Below, piece after piece: positions 1 to 5,778 of a stretch of 8,679 nucleotides of DNA. The first letter of the stretch is position 1. Each line of letters opens with the position of its first letter. The position numbers and the translations under genes were made by a program. Source of the DNA: Colivivens sp964537205 (GTDB lineage Bacteria; Bacteroidota; Bacteroidia; Bacteroidales; Bacteroidaceae); NCBI GenBank assembly GCA_964537205.1, contig CAZHZH010000100.1, forward strand, positions 1 through 8,679, written 5' to 3'. The notes beneath the pieces are model-generated. The model was not told the origin of the DNA, made no database searches, and saw only the letters and a program-made list of their open reading frames with translations.

Positions 1-189
1 GCGAAGAAAGACGACCTCAATCATTATGGGAGTTTTGGCAACAAAGTGATGGATGGCGTAGAAATACTTGTGACCGCACCTGTACCCATGGAAGGCATCA
101 ATTATTTGATGTCAAAATCCTTTGACAAGGTTGGCAAACTCGTCAATAAAGCATTAAAAAAACAAAAGATTAAAGAATACTCTGAATGA
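1..189 (+). CDS. 3' end of a large protein, probably the N-terminal carrier part of a polymorphic toxin (partial)
   Basis: The frame is open from the first base and ends at TGA 187-189, giving 62 residues; the start lies outside the window. The visible tail has no family motif that I recognise. It begins Lys/Asp-rich, has a short hydrophobic stretch (GVEILVTAPVP), and ends in a Lys-rich, probably helical segment (VGKLVNKALKKQK). The last eight residues (QKIKEYSE) follow a run of seven A's at 156-162. Losing one A would carry the protein straight into the HExxH domain encoded to about 934, so the stop at 187 may be the result of a frameshift rather than the natural end. Carrier identity (Rhs, LXG, T6SS or other) cannot be told from so little. 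The call as a toxin carrier rests only on the genes that follow. Confidence 0.55.
   Translation, partial: AKKDDLNHYGSFGNKVMDGVEILVTAPVPMEGINYLMSKSFDKVGKLVNKALKKQKIKEYSE
156..162 (+). repeat. A7 homopolymer at the break between two reading frames
   Basis: Seven consecutive A's lie in the codons TTA AAA AAA of the upstream protein. The frame encoding the HExxH domain has its last upstream stop at 155-157 (TAA, overlapping the run) and is open from 158 on, so one frame takes over from the other exactly here. One A fewer gives a single frame from base 1 to 934. A classical -1 slip on A AAA AAA would instead reach TAA at 171, so it does not produce the toxin domain. A sequencing error, a true mutation, a phase-variable tract or transcriptional slippage all remain possible. 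Confidence 0.6.
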
Positions 190-238
190 AGCATATAAGG
201 CGGCAAATGCATATAAGGAATCTTCCCAATACAAGGAT

Positions 239-934
239 TTGATACGAAGGGCAAGTGATGAATCTGAGAAACTTGGTCTGGGAAGATTTGGAGAACAGGC
301 TTTTATGTCTTATGACAAAAGCCGACCTTTGGCGACGTTTGGCGGGAGAAATCCAATAGACGGTATTGCGGCCTATAATCCACAATCCCATACTGTGAAT
401 TTTGATTTAGAACAAGTGAATAATACAATCGGCCTGCCAAATACTGCATATCACGAGTATTTACATGGCCTAAGAATAGGGAATCCAACAATTAAATACA
501 ATTCCAAGGCACAAGCATTTCTTAAGGCGCGTGCCAATAACGCTCCAAATACCTCTGAATTCTATGATGATTATATTCAGGCAACAAGGGAAAGGGGCAA
601 TGCTTCAGATTATTTAAAATACAAAGTGAATGACGCGCTTTTTCCTGATGCTCCCGACTATATCAGGCAAAACGGAGAACTTCAGGTACATGGCCTTGAA
701 GCGGGAAAGGCTTTAGGCCTTAAGCCGTTTACAAAATATCCTGATTATGCTGACGCTTTATATTGGGCAGACAAAGCCGTACAATACAACCCCAATCTTG
801 ATTATGTGCGTAGAACGACGGTAGGTGAAACAAAGGACTTTTGGAATTTGCTTACTGGTAACTTCGCTCCAACATTCGTCCCTGTAGGAGTAACGACGTT
901 TTTGTCAACATACAAACCATTCGGAAACCAATGA
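239..934 (+). CDS. putative HExxH metallopeptidase toxin domain (C-terminal module of a polymorphic toxin)
   Basis: This is likely a zinc-dependent peptidase acting as an effector domain. Numbered from the TTG at 239, residues 72-76 are HEYLH, a perfect HExxH zinc-binding and catalytic motif (bases 452-466), preceded by a polar strand-like stretch (HTVNFDL). A plausible third zinc ligand is Glu147 in NGELQVHGLEAG; this is inferred from similar zincins. There is no signal peptide or membrane segment. The start is unsafe: the frame is open from base 158, has no ATG or GTG before 305, and 239 is a TTG. The residues encoded between 158 and 239 read as a continuous helical extension, so the natural product is probably the C-terminus of the upstream protein, separated from it by the A7 run. 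The stop overlaps the next gene's ATG (ATGA at 931-934), the usual coupling of toxin and immunity genes. I cannot name the peptidase family or its target. Confidence 0.6.
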   Translation: MIRRASDESEKLGLGRFGEQAFMSYDKSRPLATFGGRNPIDGIAAYNPQSHTVNFDLEQVNNTIGLPNTAYHEYLHGLRIGNPTIKYNSKAQAFLKARANNAPNTSEFYDDYIQATRERGNASDYLKYKVNDALFPDAPDYIRQNGELQVHGLEAGKALGLKPFTKYPDYADALYWADKAVQYNPNLDYVRRTTVGETKDFWNLLTGNFAPTFVPVGVTTFLSTYKPFGNQ

Positions 935-1611
935 CAAGATTCTTGAATACGCCTGAAGGACGTAAGGGTATGCGATACCTGACGTGCAGGAGGATGGAAC
1001 TGTATCTTCAGTACAGGCAGACATTCAACCATGAAGCGCTTTCCGCAATGAGCGGATTCCAAAGACAGGCATATATGTATACACTTCTTTGCATGAATGA
1101 GTATTTTGATGAATGCGCATATTCTCAGGCATTAGAGGATTTCAGTTCAAGGATATATTCGGAAAATGATGAAAAGGTTCTTAAGAAAACATACGATGAG
1201 GCTTATACTGAGGATGATGACCGAGCTTTCTTGAAGAATTATATTGAGTCTGTCCCTTATGCGAAGTTCGATATTCGACTTTGTGATGATATTTGCCTAA
1301 AAAGCCTGACATCTTTGTTATATGATAACACCAAGAAGCTGTCAATGTCAAGATTCATACCTTTGGACAGATCCATTCCAAATTCCATTATGGGGCAATG
1401 CAGAAAGTTTGTTGACAGTCTAAACCGCCTTGTGGCAACCAGTTCCTTCTATGAAACGTATGACGCTATTGTCAGCCAGCTTCCAGTTAACGGCATTACT
1501 CCGCTTTCTTTTACCAAATCCCTGAAAAGCGCCATATTTCCTTTTAATTTGCAATGGTCCAAGGAAGGTTATACAGCATACAGAAAAATGCTGCATAGCG
1601 AACAGCGCTAA
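931..1611 (+). CDS. putative immunity protein to the HExxH toxin (unknown family)
   Basis: The gene encodes a 226-residue protein starting at the ATG that overlaps the preceding stop (ATGA), which implies translational coupling and matched dosage. An in-frame ATG at 970, preceded by a purine-rich GAAGGACGTAAGGG, is an alternative start giving 213 residues. The protein has no signal peptide, no transmembrane segment and no motif I recognise. It looks mostly alpha-helical with several Tyr/Phe-rich helices (MELYLQYRQTF, QRQAYMYTLLCMNEYF) and a strongly acidic patch (EAYTEDDDRAF). If it is the immunity protein, the lack of an export signal suggests that the toxin is neutralised in the cytoplasm. 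The role is inferred from position, overlap and shared A/T-rich composition alone; no sequence family was identified. Confidence 0.55.
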   Translation: MTRFLNTPEGRKGMRYLTCRRMELYLQYRQTFNHEALSAMSGFQRQAYMYTLLCMNEYFDECAYSQALEDFSSRIYSENDEKVLKKTYDEAYTEDDDRAFLKNYIESVPYAKFDIRLCDDICLKSLTSLLYDNTKKLSMSRFIPLDRSIPNSIMGQCRKFVDSLNRLVATSSFYETYDAIVSQLPVNGITPLSFTKSLKSAIFPFNLQWSKEGYTAYRKMLHSEQR

Positions 1612-1751
1612 CATCTGTCATCCCATTTATACTTTCACAGTTCTATTTGTCATAGAAAGCGGATTCGGCAACCCTCGAAAGAGTAACTGTTCCTATTTAT
1701 TAAGGTTTTCTATCTATTTTCCTTGGGTTGGCTTATAGTCGGCTTAATGGT

Positions 1752-1783
1752 TTTGCAGACCTCATTCATTCTAATTATCTTTG
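1752..1783 (+). promoter_or_regulatory. Bacteroidetes-type promoter facing an apparently non-coding region
   Basis: TATCTTTG at 1776-1783 matches the Bacteroidetes -7 consensus TAnnTTTG exactly, and TTTG at 1752-1755 matches the -33 box with 20 bases between them. The predicted start of transcription is near 1790. The first ATG downstream (1801) opens only 15 codons before TAG, so the transcript may be non-coding. A transcript running beyond 2075 would be antisense to the 3' end of uvrA. Confidence 0.5.
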
Positions 1784-1888
1784 CGGTAAAAGTAAGAACG
1801 CATGGCATACAACGCAATAGGAGGATTCCCGTCACAACAGCTTCAGTAGGAAGAACAGGGCGTGGTGTACCAGGTGTGTGAATTTCGG

Positions 1889-1963
1889 GTGAAGCCAATC
1901 CTCAGTGCGCTACAATCATGCATGCCTCAGTGCTATGGAATCCGATATGAGGATTCACTTCGC
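1889..1963 (+). repeat. long imperfect inverted repeat with nested alternatives
   Basis: GTGAAGCCAATCCTCA (1889-1904) pairs with TGAGGATTCACTTCGC (1948-1963). As RNA, 14 of 16 positions can pair, one of them G-U, and the loop is 43 bases. Inside it, a second hairpin GAATCC/GGATTC (1938-1943 with 1951-1956) competes for the right arm, and CCTCAGTGC occurs twice as a direct repeat (1900-1908 and 1925-1933). The mutually exclusive pairings are visible in the sequence; any regulatory meaning is inference. Confidence 0.5.
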
Positions 1964-1982
1964 AGATAATCGGCTGCGTCAT

Positions 1983-2014
1983 GGCATAGCTCAAGCCGGG
2001 GGCTTGGCTCTGCT
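1983..2014 (+). repeat. stable hairpin between convergent transcripts
   Basis: GCA-t-AGC-(T bulge)-CAAGCC closes on GGCTTG-GCT-c-TGC around a GGG loop (1998-2000), giving about 12 base pairs with one bulge and one mismatch. It could form on either strand's RNA. Neither strand has a T run directly after it, so it is not a textbook intrinsic terminator, although it could end the uvrA transcript (minus strand) inefficiently or protect its 3' end. Confidence 0.45.
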
Positions 2015-2075
2015 CATCTGACTTGCACGATTATTCACTCGGCCAAGGCCTCGGAATGACGGGAGGGGAAGCGTG

Positions 2076-4886
2076 TCATACCAGGTATTTCCAAGTGTAC
2101 CCCTTCTCAGCCTTTATGATATCGTCGATCGTACCCTGGACCACAACTTCTCCGCCTTTGTTGCCGCCATCGGGGCCCATATCGATGATATAGTCCGCCT
2201 GCCGGATGACATCGACGTTGTGTTCGATGACGATAACTGTGTTGCCCTTGTCGACAAGTCGTCCGAGTACGTTCATCAGGGCCTTTATGTCTTCATAATG
2301 CAAGCCGGTGGTCGGTTCGTCCAATATATATAAGGTGTTGCCGGTGTCGCGGCGCGACAGCTCGGTGGCGAGCTTCACACGCTGGCTCTCCCCGCCCGAC
2401 AAGGTGGTCGAGGGCTGTCCCAGTTTTACATATCCCAAACCGACATCCTGTATCACCTTGATCTTGTTGAGTATGTTGGGCTGGAACTCGAAGAACTCCA
2501 CAGCCTGGTTGATGGTCATGTCGAGCACGTCGGCGATTGACTTCCCCTTGAACTTCACCTCGCATGTCTCGCGATTGTAGCGCTTGCCGTGGCAGACCTC
2601 ACAGGGGGTTAGCACGTCGGGAAGGAAGTTCATGACGATGGTCTTATAGCCGTTGCCGCCGCACGCCTCGCACCTGCCACCCGGCACGTTGAACGAGAAC
2701 CTGCCGGGCTTGTAGCCGCGGAGCACCGACTCGGGCAGTTTCACGAACAAGTCGCGTATGTCGCCGAACACGCCTGTATATGTGGCGGGATTGCTTCGCG
2801 GAGTACGTCCGATCGGCGACTGGTCGACGCACACTACCTTGTTGACCAAGTCGAGCCCCTCGATAGAGTCGTATTCCAACGGCTCTTTCAGCGAGCGATA
2901 CAGGTGTTGGCTGATTATCGGTTGAAGGGTGTCGTTGACAAGCGTTGACTTGCCGCTTCCGCTTACGCCGGTTACGCAGATGAGTTTGTGAAGGGGGAAC
3001 TTTGCGGTCACGTTTTTGAGATTGTTGCCCCTGCAGCCGTTCAGTACGATGTACTCTTCCTTTGCCGGCTTTGACGGACGACTCGCCGCCAACTTGTGTT
3101 GGTCCATCCTCAAGTAACGCGCGGTAAGCGTGTCGGTCTTCAACAAGTCCTCGGGGCTGCCCTGGAACATAACTTCCCCGCCCTTCCTGCCCGCAAGCGG
3201 GCCCATGTCGATGATGTAATCGGCGCTGAGCATCATGTCCCTGTCGTGTTCGACCACAATGACCGTATTCCCCTCGTCGCGCAAGGTCTTCAGCGAGGCG
3301 ATCAGCTTTTGGTTGTCGCGCTGGTGCAAGCCGATGCTTGGCTCGTCGAGTATGTATAGCACGTTGACCAAGCGCGCGCCTATCTGGGTCGCCAGCCTTA
3401 TTCGCTGGCTCTCACCGCCTGAAAGCGACATGGTGGAACGGTTCAGCGACAAATAGTCGAGACCGACGTCAAGCAGGAACCGCAAACGGGCGCGTATCTC
3501 CTTTAGTATCTCCGACGATATGGCGCGCTGCCGCTCTGACAGGGCGGATTCCACACTGCACGTCCATTCGTGCAAGTCGTTCAAGTCCATACTCGACAAC
3601 TCGTAAATGTTCTTGCCTGCGAACCGGAAGTGAAGTGCCTCGACATTCAAGCGCGCGCCATGGCACTCGGGGCAAGTCATGACGCTGTCGAACGAGTCGG
3701 CCCATTTCTGTGCCGATGCTGAATTCTCGCTCTCGCGCAACTGGTCGATATAGTGGCCTATCCCGTCGTATTCGGTGTAAAAGTCGTTCGTCTGGTGAAT
3801 AAGCGAACCCGGTATGCGGATTCTTTCATTACTGCCGTAAATCAAGTCGCGCACCACCTCGTCGGGCAGATCCTTGACGGGTGTGTGTATATCCTGCGAA
3901 TGGCGTTCGAGCAAGGCCTGGATCTGCCAGAAGATCATCGTGTTGCGAAACCTGCCTAAGGGAGCCAACGCGCCGTCGTACACGGAGAGTCCGGCATCAG
4001 GTATGATCTTTTTGGTGTCGATCCGGCTTATAAAGCCCAGGCCCTTGCAACACGGGCACGCCCCCTGTGGAGAGTTGAACGAGAAGTTGTTTGGAGCCGG
4101 ATCGTGATAGCTGACGCCAGATGTCGGACACATCAAGTTCTTGGAGTAATATTTTATTTCATCGGAGCCGGCATCGTGCACAAGCATGAGTCCGTCACCC
4201 AGGCGCATGGCGTTCGCCACACTGTTTTTCAGACGTGCCTCATCCTTGCCGCCGACCGTCAGGCGATCGACCACCACCTCGATGTCGTGGTTCTTGTAAC
4301 GGTCCACCCGCATGTCGGGAACCATCTCGGTCATCACACCGTCAATCCTGACGCGCAAATACCCTTTCTTCATCAGGCTGTCAAACAGCTCGCGGTAATG
4401 CCCCTTCCGACTACGGACGACGGGAGCGAGAATATTTATACGCCTGCCGTCGTATTTCTTCAGTATCAGTTCTATGATCTGCCCCTCGGTGTACTTCACC
4501 ATCTTCTCACCGGTGACATAGCTGTACGCGTCCGCCGCCCGCGCGAAGAGAAGGCGCAGGTAATCGTAGACCTCGGTGACAGTGCCCACCGTGCTTCTGG
4601 GATTCTTATTGGTCGTCTTTTGCTCAATGCTGATCACAGGGCTCAATCCCGTTATCTTGTCAACATCGGGACGTTGAAGTCCGCCGAGGAAATTGCGCAC
4701 GTATGCGGAGAACGTCTCTATATAGCGGCGTTGCCCTTCTGCGAAAATCGTGTCGAAAGCCAGGCTCGACTTCCCGCTGCCGCTCAGCCCCGTGATGACG
4801 GTCAGACTGTTGCGAGGAATTTTGGCGTCAATGTTTTTAAGATTATGAACCCTCGCCCCATACACCTCTATATTGTCATTCATCAT
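2076..4886 (-). CDS. uvrA: UvrABC excinuclease subunit A
   Basis: UvrA is the DNA-damage-recognition ATPase of nucleotide excision repair; as a dimer it scans DNA and loads UvrB. The 936-residue length is normal. It contains two ABC ATPase modules. Module I has Walker A GLSGSGKSS (33-41), signature LSGGESQRIRLA (488-499) and Walker B YILDEPS (511-517). Module II has Walker A GVSGSGKST (640-648), signature LSGGESQRVKLA (829-840) and Walker B YILDEPT (853-859). The C-terminal zinc finger is complete (CEAC 739-742, CEVC 762-765). The first finger is unusual: its leading pair is C253-P-T-S256 instead of CxxC, while the trailing pair CPCC (277-280) is present. The ATG at 4886 is followed directly by a second at 4883; either start overlaps the upstream gene's end (11 or 8 bases), so translation is probably coupled to it. 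No LexA-like operator was recognised. Confidence 0.97.
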   Translation of the reverse strand: MMNDNIEVYGARVHNLKNIDAKIPRNSLTVITGLSGSGKSSLAFDTIFAEGQRRYIETFSAYVRNFLGGLQRPDVDKITGLSPVISIEQKTTNKNPRSTVGTVTEVYDYLRLLFARAADAYSYVTGEKMVKYTEGQIIELILKKYDGRRINILAPVVRSRKGHYRELFDSLMKKGYLRVRIDGVMTEMVPDMRVDRYKNHDIEVVVDRLTVGGKDEARLKNSVANAMRLGDGLMLVHDAGSDEIKYYSKNLMCPTSGVSYHDPAPNNFSFNSPQGACPCCKGLGFISRIDTKKIIPDAGLSVYDGALAPLGRFRNTMIFWQIQALLERHSQDIHTPVKDLPDEVVRDLIYGSNERIRIPGSLIHQTNDFYTEYDGIGHYIDQLRESENSASAQKWADSFDSVMTCPECHGARLNVEALHFRFAGKNIYELSSMDLNDLHEWTCSVESALSERQRAISSEILKEIRARLRFLLDVGLDYLSLNRSTMSLSGGESQRIRLATQIGARLVNVLYILDEPSIGLHQRDNQKLIASLKTLRDEGNTVIVVEHDRDMMLSADYIIDMGPLAGRKGGEVMFQGSPEDLLKTDTLTARYLRMDQHKLAASRPSKPAKEEYIVLNGCRGNNLKNVTAKFPLHKLICVTGVSGSGKSTLVNDTLQPIISQHLYRSLKEPLEYDSIEGLDLVNKVVCVDQSPIGRTPRSNPATYTGVFGDIRDLFVKLPESVLRGYKPGRFSFNVPGGRCEACGGNGYKTIVMNFLPDVLTPCEVCHGKRYNRETCEVKFKGKSIADVLDMTINQAVEFFEFQPNILNKIKVIQDVGLGYVKLGQPSTTLSGGESQRVKLATELSRRDTGNTLYILDEPTTGLHYEDIKALMNVLGRLVDKGNTVIVIEHNVDVIRQADYIIDMGPDGGNKGGEVVVQGTIDDIIKAEKGYTWKYLV

Positions 4887-5571
4887 AGTCCCTCAGCCCT
4901 TTCAACACATTTACCGCCTTCTTGATATTATATTTCACACCGTCGCTGCCCACAGCCTGGAGGTTGAGGAAGTACACGCCGTCTTTTACATACTTTCCGT
5001 TGTACATGCCGTCCCAACCCTCGTCGACATTGCTCAAATTGAAGCTATACACCTTTTTGCCCCACCGGTTGAAGAAGGCTCCGTCCATCTTGACAATGGA
5101 CTGGTATGTCACCTTGAACACGTCGTTGATTCCGTCTCCGTTCGGAGAGAATCCGTCGGGACAAGACAAACGCGATGTCGTGATGCTGATTTGAAAAAGT
5201 TCGGACTCGTATTCCACCTCCTCGTCGTCCGAATTCGTGAACGTCACATACAACTTCACATAATATCCGCCCGATTGCTCCAACGTGTAGCTGGTATTCT
5301 CCTCATAACGATCCAATATGGCGTTATCCTCCGTCCCCGTGGCGCTATACAGCTTCCACTCGCACACAGCGTCCCAACCAGAGTCGTCCTCAAGATTGGC
5401 GTACATCTTTATCTCCAACGGAGCGGGCGCGGACTGCTCGTCGCCAGGACTCATCTCAACGTCCGCCTCATCATCCGTGGAATAAAACACAATGGTGGGA
5501 TTGGCCGTCTGAGCCGGCAACTTCAGCGCCGCACCAACGCCGCAGATCAACGCCAATATAAATTTCCTCAT
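4876..5571 (-). CDS. small secreted protein with PKD-like region and T9SS type B (gliding motility-associated) C-terminal sorting domain
   Basis: The ATG at 5571 is chosen because it begins a clear signal peptide (MRKFILALICGVGAALKLPA, cleavage before Gln21), giving 231 residues; the frame is open further upstream but that part overlaps the promoter. Residues about 22-51 form an acidic, low-complexity stretch. Residues about 60-132 look like a PKD/Ig-like beta sandwich (EWKLYSA, YTLEQSGGYYVKLYVTF). Residues about 138-225 match the type B sorting domain, with CPDGFSPNGDGINDVF, FNRWGKKVY and WDGMYNGKYVKDGVYF. Such domains direct proteins through the T9SS to the cell surface or outside. The cargo part is very small for this class. 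The gene lies upstream of uvrA in the same direction and overlaps it by 11 bases; a functional tie to DNA repair is not implied. Confidence 0.88.
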   Translation of the reverse strand: MRKFILALICGVGAALKLPAQTANPTIVFYSTDDEADVEMSPGDEQSAPAPLEIKMYANLEDDSGWDAVCEWKLYSATGTEDNAILDRYEENTSYTLEQSGGYYVKLYVTFTNSDDEEVEYESELFQISITTSRLSCPDGFSPNGDGINDVFKVTYQSIVKMDGAFFNRWGKKVYSFNLSNVDEGWDGMYNGKYVKDGVYFLNLQAVGSDGVKYNIKKAVNVLKGLRDYDE

Positions 5572-5595
5572 GCTATAACTCAATATATGTTTGTG

Positions 5596-5603
5596 CAAAG
5601 TTA
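5596..5603 (-). promoter_or_regulatory. -7 box for the T9SS cargo gene and uvrA
   Basis: On the minus strand this reads TAACTTTG, an exact match to TAnnTTTG, 24 bases before the ATG at 5571. I found no good TTTG at the -33 position, so the promoter may be weak or activated. No separate promoter is evident directly before uvrA, so this one probably serves both genes. Confidence 0.45.
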
Positions 5604-5672
5604 CAAAATAAATCATTATCAATGTGGCCGGATTACGTTTTTTTGCCGTTTCAAAACTTTTAGCCAAAAACA

Positions 5673-5704
5673 TTTTCCTTTCCCATCGAATTGTGTTACC
5701 TTTG
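5673..5704 (+). promoter_or_regulatory. promoter of the LysM / beta-barrel / GH43 operon
   Basis: TACCTTTG (5697-5704) matches the Bacteroidetes -7 box exactly; TTTT at 5673-5676 stands at the -33 position (three of four bases) with 20 bases between. Transcription would start near 5711, leaving a short leader before the ATG at 5746 or 5779. It faces away from the promoter near 5600, so the 174-base gap is a divergent promoter region. Confidence 0.5.
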
Positions 5705-5778
5705 TACACCAATATTTATATTGTCTATATAAAACAAGGCAAGGCATGACAACAAAACATATCCATACAGGCAGGTTG

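Larger units (their letters stand above)
1612..2075. other. gene-less stretch with promoter and inverted repeats
   Basis: No reading frame here looks like a protein; the longest candidates are short and broken by stops. From left to right it holds: a small hairpin TTCTAT/ATAGAA (1641-1657), not followed by a T run, so a weak candidate for the end of the immunity transcript; a good plus-strand promoter (1752-1783); a 16-base imperfect inverted repeat (1889-1904 with 1948-1963); a strong hairpin (1983-2014); and a tail containing the palindromic GGCCAAGGCC (2043-2052). uvrA converges on this stretch from the right, and I see no clear intrinsic terminator with a U run for it. Confidence 0.6.

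Noticed and set aside
156..171. A AAA AAA as a programmed -1 frameshift site, as in insertion sequences
   Set aside because: A -1 shift here meets TAA at 171-173 after three codons; the toxin domain is in the +1 frame. No transposase signature is present nearby.
1641..1657. Hairpin TTCTAT/ATAGAA as an intrinsic terminator of the immunity gene
   Set aside because: The stem is only six A/T-rich pairs and no T run follows.
1710..1898. 62-codon minus-strand frame in the gene-less stretch
   Set aside because: It has no recognisable domain or plausible promoter and overlaps the plus-strand promoter and part of the inverted repeat.
1801..1966. Plus-strand frame beginning MAYNAIGG downstream of the promoter
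   Set aside because: It stops after 15 codons; the continuation in the same frame resembles no protein, so a small peptide or degraded gene cannot be supported.
4104..4925. 273-codon open frame on the plus strand
   Set aside because: It lies opposite uvrA, whose ATPase and zinc motifs are unmistakable on the minus strand; the plus-strand product has no domain and a composition typical of an antisense shadow.
5572..5712. 47-codon N-terminal extension of the T9SS cargo protein
   Set aside because: It would bury the signal peptide inside the protein and overlaps the -7 box at 5596-5603.
4873..5778. Upstream extension of the LysM frame by about 300 codons
   Set aside because: The extension is antisense to the T9SS cargo gene and crosses both promoters; the signal peptide at 5779 marks the real start.
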